NCBI GenBank assembly: GCA_903844155.1 | Contig: CAIMSU010000010.1 | Coordinates: 1 to 45,000, forward strand | Reading direction: 5' to 3' | Source: an uncultured Pseudomonadota bacterium | Lineage (GTDB): Bacteria; Myxococcota_A; UBA796; SXON01 | DNA length: 45,000 bases | Shown: one piece after another, positions 1 to 7,351 of the stretch | Layout of the letters: each line of letters starts with the position of its first letter | Numbering within the stretch: the stretch's first letter is position 1 | The notes under the pieces: model-generated | What the model was told of the DNA's origin: nothing | The model's input: only the letters and a program-made list of their open reading frames with translations | Database searches by the model: none | Translations under genes and position numbers: made by a program

Positions 1-657
1 GGGCGACATGGCGGCCTACTGGCAGTTCCACCGGCGGCAGGAATTTTGGAGAAATCATGCTTCATGCTACGCAGATGCCGAAAGAACATGGCTCTGGCAG
101 GAGGCGGCTTGAGCGTCGTCGAAGTTGAGCCGCACCCGTTTGCATACGAGGGCCAAACCTTTTACGGCACCACCACAGACGCCGTTCGGCCGGTTGGCGG
201 CGGTATCTCGCTCTCCTACGAGAATCTCAGTGATTTCGAGTTCGTGAGCCTCGTCCCGGACGTCACAACGGCCGCAGGCACCGACGCCAACGGCTATCGG
301 GCCACCGAACCCCCGGCCTGGCCGGACGTGACCCATGACGCGCCGGCGGTCGCGGGGGTCTCGTTTACATCCACCCTGGGTGAGTCGTCCGGGCCAGGAA
401 TCACGCGAGGGGGCTTTCATGAGGGCTCGTCCGGGTCAAGCACGCCCTCCGTGTTCGGGCTCGGCCGACATCGGATTTGACTCCAGTGTGCCGCCCTACG
501 ACCCGCAGCTCTTCGCGGTCCCGGCCGGAGACACTCAGGTCGAATGCGACTACATGAACAATGCATGCAGCTTCCGCTGACGTACGCCGGCAGGATCACC
601 CGGCGCAAGGGTCAGGACGATCCTCGGCTTGCTCGTCCCGACCCCCTCCCGCCCTCT
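1..657. other. No secure gene; possible remnants of one or two genes
   Basis: I cannot assign a confident gene here. On the plus strand a frame open from the window edge to a TGA at 110-112 could be the last residues (Trp/His/Arg-rich) of a gene that starts outside the window. A second frame (64-480) reads protein-like in its middle. A third stretch, in another frame and ending at 580, has a plausible secreted-protein tail with two Cys residues in its last ten. Good-looking segments in alternating frames fit either a decayed or frameshifted gene or two short genes. Nothing recognisable lies between 581 and the stop of the minus-strand gene at 658. Confidence 0.3.
64..480 (+). CDS. Hypothetical protein, possibly frameshifted
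   Basis: This is a 138-codon frame starting at ATG 64, with a good ribosome-binding sequence (GGAGA at 48-52) in front of it. The central part, about residues 15-100, has a balanced composition with Tyr, Phe, Asp and Glu. The last 35 residues turn Gly/Ser/Arg-rich, as expected of an out-of-frame reading. A protein-like tail occurs in another frame up to 580, so a frameshift near 400-450 is possible. I recognise no family. Confidence that this is a functional gene is low. Confidence 0.25.
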   Translation: MLRRCRKNMALAGGGLSVVEVEPHPFAYEGQTFYGTTTDAVRPVGGGISLSYENLSDFEFVSLVPDVTTAAGTDANGYRATEPPAWPDVTHDAPAVAGVSFTSTLGESSGPGITRGGFHEGSSGSSTPSVFGLGRHRI

Positions 658-1419
658 TCAAAATAGCGGCGTTGGTTCTCCCCAGGCCCCGTCCGCGCGC
701 GTCCAGGTCAGGTAGCAAGCCAGGGGAGGGCGGTGGCAGAGCTCGACCTCGCCGTCGAATCGGGCGATGAGCACCTCGCCATCGGACCACGCCAGGGCGG
801 CCACCGCGCCCGGGTCCTCCGCCTGCCTTCCCTCGATTTTTTGTCGGAACCGGATGTCGTCCCAGTCCTCGCTCGTGAGCGCCCCCGTGTCTTTTGACGC
901 CGCCAGGGCGTTGAGGGTCGCGGAGGGTGGGATCTCCAGCGGCAGAGGCGGGTTCAGGGTGGCTCTGAGCCAAGCAGCAATGCCCTCGCCGATCTCCAAC
1001 TCCCGGATGTAATTGGGTCTCCCCAGACAGGAAAACGGCATCGGTACCTGCGAAAGCCCGCAAACCATCAGGCGCCTTCCGACGTCGAGCGCGCAATCGC
1101 GCTGGATTGGGAGATACGCCCATCGGACGAACGGGGTGGGGCGCTCCATCCATTCGCCGCAAAACGCGACCCCGGCGAAGGACACAGGCTGCCAGACGAG
1201 AACGCAAGCGGCGAAGGCCGCCCTCACGCGGGTCGCCACGGCGACGAGCGCCAGCGAGATCAGGGTCTGCCCCGCCAGGCCCGCCGGCGTTGTCCAGTCG
1301 TCGCCGTTGTCCCAGTGCCAGCGGACGCCGACGAGCACGGCGAGCCCGAGCAGGCTCCACTTCAGCGCCGCGTTGCGGGCCTCGTGGGCTTTCGCGGCGG
1401 CGATTGCGAGCGCTCCCAT
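658..1419 (-). CDS. Membrane protein of unknown function
   Basis: A 253-residue protein starting at ATG 1419. The N-terminal third holds about three hydrophobic segments: residues ~18-36, ~45-65 and ~68-85. The second and third are separated by only a short charged turn. The rest is soluble and has Trp-rich patches and several Cys residues, for example around residues 100-130. The C-terminal ~100 residues are acidic and rich in Trp/Asp. I do not recognise the family. It lies 217 bases downstream of the Fic-like gene on the same strand, but the structured intergenic stretch between them suggests separate transcription. Base composition matches its neighbours. It is probably an inner-membrane protein with a C-terminal domain on one face. 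Confidence 0.6.
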   Translation of the reverse strand: MGALAIAAAKAHEARNAALKWSLLGLAVLVGVRWHWDNGDDWTTPAGLAGQTLISLALVAVATRVRAAFAACVLVWQPVSFAGVAFCGEWMERPTPFVRWAYLPIQRDCALDVGRRLMVCGLSQVPMPFSCLGRPNYIRELEIGEGIAAWLRATLNPPLPLEIPPSATLNALAASKDTGALTSEDWDDIRFRQKIEGRQAEDPGAVAALAWSDGEVLIARFDGEVELCHRPPLACYLTWTRADGAWGEPTPLF

Positions 1420-1473
1420 CCGTCCATCATACCCGCCAGCACGCGCCCCCGCGTGAGCGATGCGGAGGGTTCA

Positions 1474-1541
1474 GTCCGCGGTCCTCCGCGGACCGAGCGC
1501 AGCGAGCCCGTAGCAGCGCGACCCCGCCGTACCCGGCGGGG
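1474..1541. repeat. Pair of perfect GC-rich stem-loops between two minus-strand genes
   Basis: Two perfect 8-bp inverted repeats, each with a 4-base loop, sit in the 217-base gap between the genes at 658-1419 and 1637-3016. The first has arms 1474-1481 and 1486-1493, the second 1522-1529 and 1534-1541. Neither is followed by a U-tract on either strand, so they are not textbook intrinsic terminators. They could be a weak terminator for the Fic-like gene or part of a structured 5' leader. The remainder of 1420-1636 shows nothing else I can name. Confidence 0.4.
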
Positions 1542-1636
1542 GCAGGCCCATCGGAAGGTCGACGCGGGGGTCGTGCGCCGGCGCGAGGGTCGAATGGAAA
1601 GGAGCCGCTAACCCCCGCTATCGTTCCCCGCTCGGC

Positions 1637-3016
1637 CTACCCCAACCCCACCCGCCGCTTTCGATCGGGCGTGAGCCCCTCATTCCAGCGTCGAAATTCG
1701 CTGGGGCGGACCCGAAATCTGGCCATGTTCCCCTCGTGCAAGGTGTGCAGTTCGTTCAGCACGATCGCGAGGACGGTCTGGCGATCGCTCGCGTCGACCG
1801 CGTCTCCGACCGCGGCGCGGAGGGTGTCGACGTCGATCGGAGCCTCCGCGGTGACCGTGGCTCCGACGATTCGCGCGATCTCGCCGCGCCAGCGCTGGCG
1901 GACGGGGTCCGGCGGGGGCATGGCGTCCGAAAGCACCCGATAGCGTCGACAGGACCGCTCGTAGGCCCACTCGTAAACGTCCCGCAACAGGTCGACGCGG
2001 TTGAGTTCATACACCCCCAACAAGCCCTCGACGTACGCGCGCTCGGGGACATCGACGAACGAGAGTGGGACGAGATTGTGCTTGACCAAAGGGATATTAG
2101 CGGCGAGGCGAGACGTCCGCTTGTTCACGTCCACGAAGGGCTGCAGGTAGGGGACCTGCGCCATCACGAAGAACGACTGCTCGAAGGGGTCAACGATCTC
2201 TGCAGTTTTCGCGAGCACTCGGTCGAGGCATTCGTCCACGACCTGAGGAATCCCGGTTGGGATGTAGACCGTCCCGGAAATTCCGACGGCGATCCGCCGG
2301 ACGCGTCCGCCCGCTGCGGGGTCAGCCAGCAGCCCTTCGGAGAGCAGGGCGTGGAGGTTCTGCAGGGTGTAGCGGTTGAACCCGATGCCCTCCGCCTCGT
2401 CCACGAGCAGCTCGATCGCCGCCTTGTGATTGAGGATCATCTGCGCCTCGGTGCCATCGTGGCCATCCGCAAACCGGCCAAACTCGATGAGGTTCTGCGT
2501 GTCGAGCCGGGTGTAGGTGTTGCCTTCCAGCCGACTTGAAGCCCAGGAGAGGTCGATCAGGAGGCGGTCGAGGATCTGACGCGCAAAGGTCCCCGCTGGC
2601 TGCGCGTTCGCCTCGGACCTCCCCATCGCCAGCAGCTTCTCGCGAAGGTTCGCGGGTATCCAGGCGGTCCGGTTCGGGAGGTAGTCGTCCACGAATTCGC
2701 GGCGATAACCGACGGGATCCCGGAGGCCCAGCGGTCGTCGCACCAGACCCCGTACCTCGGCGCCCTCGCGCGAGACGGGGTGGGTCGCGCCCGCAGCGCC
2801 CGCCGACGCGGGCTCGTTGCTCACCAAGCCAAACCGTCGCCCCTTGCCCGCGCCCCAAGCCGCGGCCCGTCCGTCGGTCAGCAAGTCCGTCAGGCGACGC
2901 TGCAGGGTCCGTCGTGCGAGCCCCGGGAGCTCGGCCAGAAGCGACTCTAGCGCGACCCCCTGGGGATGCGCCCGCAGGGCCTCCGCAATTCGTTCGGTGA
3001 CCTCCACACTGGCCAT
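1637..3016 (-). CDS. Fic-fold protein with a degenerate active-site motif
   Basis: A 459-residue protein starting at ATG 3016. Fic enzymes transfer AMP or related groups from nucleotides to hydroxyl side chains. Residues ~5-65 look like a winged-helix DNA-binding domain (a basic 'TLQRRLTDLL' helix). Residues ~115-370 form the Fic region. An inhibitory-helix motif of the [S/T]xxxE[G/N] type is intact (S160...E164-G165). The active-site loop reads LQPFVDVNKRTSR at 291-303, so the His that normally acts as base is Gln292, and the canonical GNGR is replaced by VNKR. Pro293, Phe294, Asp296, Asn298, Lys299 and Arg303 remain. AMP transfer by the standard mechanism is therefore doubtful. The winged helix suggests a regulatory role. 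No small antitoxin gene is adjacent. Its upstream region carries eight 9-bp repeats. Confidence 0.85.
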   Translation of the reverse strand: MASVEVTERIAEALRAHPQGVALESLLAELPGLARRTLQRRLTDLLTDGRAAAWGAGKGRRFGLVSNEPASAGAAGATHPVSREGAEVRGLVRRPLGLRDPVGYRREFVDDYLPNRTAWIPANLREKLLAMGRSEANAQPAGTFARQILDRLLIDLSWASSRLEGNTYTRLDTQNLIEFGRFADGHDGTEAQMILNHKAAIELLVDEAEGIGFNRYTLQNLHALLSEGLLADPAAGGRVRRIAVGISGTVYIPTGIPQVVDECLDRVLAKTAEIVDPFEQSFFVMAQVPYLQPFVDVNKRTSRLAANIPLVKHNLVPLSFVDVPERAYVEGLLGVYELNRVDLLRDVYEWAYERSCRRYRVLSDAMPPPDPVRQRWRGEIARIVGATVTAEAPIDVDTLRAAVGDAVDASDRQTVLAIVLNELHTLHEGNMARFRVRPSEFRRWNEGLTPDRKRRVGLG

Positions 3017-3041
3017 GGCTCGCTCCGCCGGTCACTGTATC

Positions 3042-3113
3042 GCGCCAACCGCGCCAACCGCGCCAACCGCGCCAACCGCGCCAACCGCGCCAACCGCGCC
3101 AACCGCGCCAACC
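3042..3113. repeat. 9-bp tandem repeat, eight perfect copies
   Basis: Eight exact head-to-tail copies of GCGCCAACC (GGTTGGCGC on the minus strand) fill most of the 106-base gap between the Fic-like gene (start 3016) and the carbamoyltransferase gene (stop 3123). A decayed ninth copy follows at 3114-3122. The repeat lies immediately upstream of the Fic-like gene, in its likely promoter or leader. Copies are identical, which points to recent slippage expansion. The copy number could differ between strains. Confidence 0.95.
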
Positions 3114-3122
3114 GCCCCACCC

Positions 3123-4799
3123 TCACCGCTCCACGATCAAGTTCTCCATCACAAGGCAGTCCATGCCCGAGTCCTCGTAGCACTTCAACGCCTCCGCAGG
3201 CGTTCGCACGATGGGCTCGTCCTCGTTGAACGACGTGTTCAGCACCATCGGCAGGCCGGTCCGCTCGTGGAACGCGGCGATGAGGTCGTAGTAGACGCCG
3301 TTGTCCTCGCGCGTGACGGTCTGGATGCGGGAGGTCTGGTTCGCGTGGGTGACGGCGGGGATGCGCCCCTGCTTGTCAGCCTTCAAATGCCCGACTTCGA
3401 GCATGAACGGGCTCTCGTGGATGCCGTCGAACCACTCCTCGACGTGCTCGCGCAGCACGCTGGCGGCGAACGGACGGTAGGGCTCGCGGTGCTTGATGAC
3501 GAGGTTCAGGCGTTCTTTTACGGCAGCGTCGCCCGGATGTGCGAGGATGCTGCGGTTGCCGAGCGCCCGGGGCCCGAATTCCATGCGGCCCTGAAACCAG
3601 CCGACGACCTTGCCGGCCGCGAGCCGGTCCGCGACCTCCGCGGCGACGTTCTCGCGCGGGATCGTCTGGTACTTCGTGCGTTTGTTGCGGAGGACCACCT
3701 CGACCTGGCGGGTGGTGTGCTGGCCGCCGAGCGCGCACGAGCGCAGGGCAGGGGCGCGGGGGACGTCGAGGATCGTGTGGCTGACGTACGCGGCGGCCCC
3801 GTACGCCCCGCCGGCGTCGCCCGAGGCGGGCTGGATGCAGATGTCCTTGAAGGGCGTCTCGTTGCGGATGCGGCTGTTCGCGGTGACGTTGAGGAAAACG
3901 CCGCCTGCGAGGCACAGAAAGTCCTCGCCCGTCTGTGCGTGGACGTGGCGCGCCATCTTGAGCAGGACCTCCTCCGTCAGCCGCTGCAGGCTGCAGGCGA
4001 TGTCCCGGTGGCGGTCGGTCAGCTCGGCGTTCTCCTCCCTCGCCGGCCCAAAGAGCGCCTCGAACTTGCGGTTGTGCATCTTGTCGCCGCGATTGAAGGC
4101 GAAGTAGTCGAGGTTGAGCCGAAAGCTGCCGTCCTCCCGAATGTCGACGAGCGTGCGGAACTGGCTCGCGTAGGTGTCCTGGCCAAGCTCCGCGAGCGCC
4201 ATCACCTTGCCCTCGCCCGCGAACAGCCGATAACCGAGGTAGGCCGTGACGATCGAGTAGAGGAGGCCGAGCGAGTGCGGGTAGTGCAGCTCCTTTCTCA
4301 TCGTGACGGCGTTGCCCTCCGCCACGCCCCAGGAGGCGCAGGCGTACTCGCCGACACCGTCGACCGTCAGGAACGCCGCTCGCGGGAAGGGCGAGGCGAA
4401 GTAGCCAGAAGAAGCGTGCGAAAGGTGGTGTTTGACGAACCAGAGCGGTTTTTTGAACCGCAGCTCCTCCTCCACGTAGTAGGGGACCGCCAGCCGCTCC
4501 TTGAGCCACAAAGGCAAGGTCTGCACAAAGTTTTTCAGCGTGAACGGGTAGCCGGCGATGTGCGAGAGCATCGACCGCTCGAACTTGAGGAACATCTTCT
4601 CGTAGAAGGCGACCTCGTCGACGTCGTAGATCGTGATCCCCGCCTCCTGGAAACAGTAATTCACCGCCTGGATCGGGAACACCGGGCTGTACTTGTCGCG
4701 GTTGAACCGTTCTTCCTGGGCGGCGGCGACGATGACACCGTCTTTGAGCAGCACCGCGCAGGAGTCATGGTAGTAGCAGGACAAGCCGAGGACGTACAT
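3123..4799 (-). CDS. Carbamoyltransferase, NodU/TobZ/CmcH family
   Basis: A 558-residue cytosolic enzyme starting at ATG 4799, a normal length for the family. These enzymes make carbamoyl-adenylate from carbamoyl phosphate and ATP, then pass the carbamoyl group to a hydroxyl of a sugar or natural product. The N-terminal Kae1-like domain (about 1-350) has the early His-Asp (H11-D12), the metal-binding KHHLSHA motif (H124, H125, H128) and a later 'CLAGGVFLN' segment. The C-terminal YrdC-like transfer domain (about 370-558) has the typical 'FGPRALGNRSI' and 'YRPFAASV' blocks. It is the last gene of a nine-gene operon and starts 6 bases after the DUF5989 gene. That pairing is common in polysaccharide and natural-product loci. 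The acceptor is unknown. Confidence 0.93.
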   Translation of the reverse strand: MYVLGLSCYYHDSCAVLLKDGVIVAAAQEERFNRDKYSPVFPIQAVNYCFQEAGITIYDVDEVAFYEKMFLKFERSMLSHIAGYPFTLKNFVQTLPLWLKERLAVPYYVEEELRFKKPLWFVKHHLSHASSGYFASPFPRAAFLTVDGVGEYACASWGVAEGNAVTMRKELHYPHSLGLLYSIVTAYLGYRLFAGEGKVMALAELGQDTYASQFRTLVDIREDGSFRLNLDYFAFNRGDKMHNRKFEALFGPAREENAELTDRHRDIACSLQRLTEEVLLKMARHVHAQTGEDFLCLAGGVFLNVTANSRIRNETPFKDICIQPASGDAGGAYGAAAYVSHTILDVPRAPALRSCALGGQHTTRQVEVVLRNKRTKYQTIPRENVAAEVADRLAAGKVVGWFQGRMEFGPRALGNRSILAHPGDAAVKERLNLVIKHREPYRPFAASVLREHVEEWFDGIHESPFMLEVGHLKADKQGRIPAVTHANQTSRIQTVTREDNGVYYDLIAAFHERTGLPMVLNTSFNEDEPIVRTPAEALKCYEDSGMDCLVMENLIVER

Positions 4800-4805
4800 C
4801 AGCCG

Positions 4806-4976
4806 CTAGACCCCGGCGTAGATGAACGTGATGACGACGGTCGGGCCGACGTAGTAGACGAGCGCCGAGACCGCGACGAGCACCAGCAACAGCGGCGCCA
4901 TGAAGAAGAGCTTGTGCTCCTTCACCATCTCGACCATCTCGCCGAACATCCGGAACATGTAGAGGAACTTTTTCAT
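4806..4976 (-). CDS. DUF5989 family small membrane protein
   Basis: A 56-residue protein. ATG 4976 is the right start because it gives the typical family N-terminus: an amphipathic 'FGEMVEMVKEHKLFF' segment followed by one membrane helix at about residues 26-50. An in-frame start further upstream would run into the preceding gene. DUF5989 proteins are small single-pass membrane proteins usually found beside carbamoyltransferases and SxtJ-like proteins; their function is not established. It sits 10 bases after its upstream neighbour and 6 bases before the carbamoyltransferase, so it is co-translated with both. Confidence 0.85.
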   Translation of the reverse strand: MKKFLYMFRMFGEMVEMVKEHKLFFMAPLLLVLVAVSALVYYVGPTVVITFIYAGV

Positions 4977-4986
4977 GCTCCGCGGC

Positions 4987-5271
4987 TCACATCTGCTTGT
5001 GGAGGCGCACGGGGTCGGGATCGTAGCCCTCGACATCGCGCCAGAACGAGCCGTTGGCCTCCGTCGCCTGGTCGATGGCGAGCACGCGCCGCGCGAACAG
5101 CATGCACCCGAGGCGCGTCAGGCCGACGCCAAGCAGGTACACGATGAAGAGCAGCACGCTCACGACGATGGGCTGCAGGAACGCGATGAGCCGGGCGGTC
5201 CACTCCTGAACGCGCCCGATCGCGCGCTCGAGCCACGCCGGCATGGCCGGGAGCCGCTCCCGAAACTGCAT
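4987..5271 (-). CDS. Small membrane protein, SxtJ-like neighbourhood partner
   Basis: A 94-residue protein from ATG 5271, whose A is shared with the TGA of the upstream PP-loop gene. A GTG at 5274 would add one residue. An amphipathic N-terminus (about 1-30) is followed by a long hydrophobic hairpin or two helices at about 31-65. The C-terminus has Phe-Trp-Arg-Asp and Asp-Pro-Asp, a tail typical of the small membrane proteins that accompany DUF5989 and carbamoyltransferases. It is shorter than SxtJ itself, so I call it SxtJ-like by context rather than by homology. It may tether the carbamoyltransferase to the inner membrane; that is inference. Confidence 0.7.
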   Translation of the reverse strand: MQFRERLPAMPAWLERAIGRVQEWTARLIAFLQPIVVSVLLFIVYLLGVGLTRLGCMLFARRVLAIDQATEANGSFWRDVEGYDPDPVRLHKQM

Positions 5272-6302
5272 CACACCATCCCGCGCGAGTCGAGCTTCTG
5301 CAGGATGTCGCCCAGGATCTCCTCGCCGTAGTCCATCTTGAGGTGCTCCAGCGCCTCCTCACGCGTCACCACGCCCAGGCGGATCATGTTCGACATCTCG
5401 ATGTGGTAGTGCGAGTAGCCGAAGTTCTTGACCGCCAGCTTGGACGCCACGAAATTGAGGTCGCAGTTCGTGGACTTCTTGGGGTACGAGCGCTCCGGGT
5501 AGTCCCAGCCGAGCTTCTCCTGGATGACCGGCACGTACTCCTCGGGCCCGCCGGGAACGAACCAATGCGGCGAGAGCACGACGGCCTTGGAGTTGTACTT
5601 CGTCTTCGCGATGTGCATGACGTCTGCCATGTTCATCGGGAAGTCCCGGTACTTCGGGTCGGTCTTGACGTGCTTCTCCATGAACTCTTTCGTCGCCGCG
5701 GTCATCGCCTTGAACTCGTCGGGGTTCTGGTCGCAGGCGCACTTGGAGAGCACGGAGCGGGAGGAGCCGGTCGTCTGACCCTTCGTCCAGCCGCTGATGA
5801 TGATCGGGACCTTGAATTGTGCCGCGATCTCGTACGTCTTCTGCATGTACCAGAGCGAGCAGATGCCGCAGATGACGACCTTGGACTTGGTCTGGACGAT
5901 CTTGCGGAACATGTCCTTCATGAAGGGCGTCTGGAAATAGATCCAGTCCACCTTGAGCTTGTCGATGGTCTTGCGGGCGGACTCCAGGTGCTCTTCGGGG
6001 ACAAAACCCTGGTTGAACGTGAAGACCAGCGGGTTGAGCTTGTACTTCTCCTTCACGTAGTACAGCGCCGCCGTGCTGTCCTTGCCGCCCGAGAGCATGC
6101 AGAGGCAGTCATATTCCTGCTTGCCCCGGTGCTTGTCGAGGATCTTGAGGAAGTCGGTCTCCAGCAGGCCGCGGTCCTCGGCCGCGCAGGCTGCCTCTTC
6201 GCGCTCAAAATTGCGGCAGATGTTGCACACGCCCTCAGCGTCGAGGTGGATGTCCGGGGGCGCGTGGGGAAGGACGCAGCGATTGCAGATGGGTGCCGTC
6301 AT
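5271..6302 (-). CDS. PP-loop ATPase, WbpG/N-acetyl sugar amidotransferase-like (copy 2)
   Basis: A 343-residue cytosolic protein starting at ATG 6302, overlapping the upstream paralogue by 4 bases (ATGA). It has a zinc-finger-like N-terminus (C6-x2-C9 and C26-x2-C29), the N-type ATP pyrophosphatase loop SGGKDST at 71-77, a central CxxC (C145, C148), a CxC (C188, C190) and C280. The overall pattern matches the WbpG/PseA group, which adenylates a substrate and usually receives ammonia from HisH/HisF-like partners. No such partners are present. The zinc fingers, PP-loop and a CxxC about 70 residues after the loop also recall TtcA/TtuA thiolases, which use an Fe-S cluster. With a cysteine desulfurase in the operon, sulfur transfer is a reasonable alternative to amidation. 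Confidence 0.8.
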   Translation of the reverse strand: MTAPICNRCVLPHAPPDIHLDAEGVCNICRNFEREEAACAAEDRGLLETDFLKILDKHRGKQEYDCLCMLSGGKDSTAALYYVKEKYKLNPLVFTFNQGFVPEEHLESARKTIDKLKVDWIYFQTPFMKDMFRKIVQTKSKVVICGICSLWYMQKTYEIAAQFKVPIIISGWTKGQTTGSSRSVLSKCACDQNPDEFKAMTAATKEFMEKHVKTDPKYRDFPMNMADVMHIAKTKYNSKAVVLSPHWFVPGGPEEYVPVIQEKLGWDYPERSYPKKSTNCDLNFVASKLAVKNFGYSHYHIEMSNMIRLGVVTREEALEHLKMDYGEEILGDILQKLDSRGMV

Positions 6303-7351
6303 CGGATGTCCTTCTGGGTGAGGTTCAACTCGCCGAGGATGCCGTCCATGAGCTTGTCGCTGAAGTTCATGTCGAGGTTTTTCAGGGCTTCGTCGCGGCT
6401 CATCACGCCTTCGCGCACCAGCTTGGACATCTCCACGTGGTAGTGCGTGTACCCGAAGTCGCGCATGGAGTTGTGGACGCTCACGAAGTTGAGCGAGCAG
6501 TTCGTTGACTTTCGAGGGTAGCTCTCGGCCGGGTAGCGCCAGTCGAGGTTGTCCTGGATGATCTTGACGTATTCATCGGGCCCGTAGGGCAGGAACCAGT
6601 GCGGCGACATCACCAGCGCCTTGTTCCCGCTGCGCTTGACCTGCTTGAGCAATTCGTCCATCGACCGCGGGAAGCCCTTGTACTGCGGCATGTCGGCCAC
6701 GTGCTCGTCGAGGAACTTCTGGGTTTCGACCGCCATCGCCTTGTATTCGGGCTGGTGGACGTTGCAGCCGCAGGCGCTCATGACCTCCTGCTTGACCGAC
6801 TGCCCCTTCGTCCAGCCGGCGATGATCATCGGCGCCTCGACCCGGGCCGCCATCTCGTAAGCCAGCTTGATGTACCAGATGCTGCATGGGTGGCAGATGA
6901 CCGCTTTGGACTTGGACTTGATCAGCCGCGTGAACATGTCCTTCATGAAGTTGGTCTTGAAGAACATGAAGTCGACGTCGAGCTTCTCGACCGCGCGCTT
7001 CACATTGTCGATGGCGTCCGACTGCTCGAAGCCGTGATCGAAGGTGAAGGCGAGGGGGTTCATCTTGTACCGCGCCTTCATGAAGTAAAGCGCGGCCGTG
7101 CTGTCCTTTCCGCCGCTGCACATCACGAGGCAGTCGTACTTCTGCTTGCCGCGGTGCTTGTCGAGGATGCGGATGAAGTCGGATTCGAGCAGCAGCGGGC
7201 TGCGCTCCTGCCGGTTCCAGTCCTGGCAGATCGTGCAGATGCCCTGCGCGTCCAGCGTGATGTGCGGGCGGATCTCCGGCAGCACGCAGGTCGCGCAGAT
7301 GCGCCGGCCGTTCATCGAGATGGGGACGCCGGGGGCGGTTTCTACGGACAT
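6299..7351 (-). CDS. PP-loop ATPase, WbpG/N-acetyl sugar amidotransferase-like (copy 1)
   Basis: A 350-residue paralogue of the next gene. ATG 7351 lies 10 bases inside the cysteine desulfurase gene and is preceded by GAGG at a good distance. Methionine 13 is a possible shorter start. Every notable cysteine of the partner is kept: C19/C22 and C39/C42 (zinc type), C153/C156 (central CxxC), C194/C196 (CxC) and C285. SGGKDST is at 79-85. The C-terminal 'YPRKSTNC' and a His/Tyr-rich 'FGYTHYHVEMS' block are shared by both copies. Two similar but clearly diverged copies back to back suggest a hetero-oligomer or two successive reactions on related substrates. The family is usually annotated as amidotransferase; thiolation is my context-based alternative. 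Confidence 0.8.
   Translation of the reverse strand: MSVETAPGVPISMNGRRICATCVLPEIRPHITLDAQGICTICQDWNRQERSPLLLESDFIRILDKHRGKQKYDCLVMCSGGKDSTAALYFMKARYKMNPLAFTFDHGFEQSDAIDNVKRAVEKLDVDFMFFKTNFMKDMFTRLIKSKSKAVICHPCSIWYIKLAYEMAARVEAPMIIAGWTKGQSVKQEVMSACGCNVHQPEYKAMAVETQKFLDEHVADMPQYKGFPRSMDELLKQVKRSGNKALVMSPHWFLPYGPDEYVKIIQDNLDWRYPAESYPRKSTNCSLNFVSVHNSMRDFGYTHYHVEMSKLVREGVMSRDEALKNLDMNFSDKLMDGILGELNLTQKDIR

Noticed and set aside
3042-3113. CRISPR array
   Set aside because: The unit is only 9 bases with no spacers and no cas genes nearby; it is a simple tandem repeat.
1637-3122. Fic toxin-antitoxin module
   Set aside because: The inhibitory motif is inside the Fic-like protein, no small antitoxin gene is adjacent, and the catalytic His is missing.
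2817-5147. Very long plus-strand open frame over the carbamoyltransferase
   Set aside because: It is antisense to a gene with clear family motifs; its His/Val/Asp/Arg-rich composition is what the opposite strand of GC-rich coding DNA gives.
3123-5271. Saxitoxin-type gene cluster
   Set aside because: Only the carbamoyltransferase and small membrane partners recall sxt genes; no polyketide-like, amidinotransferase or oxygenase genes are present.
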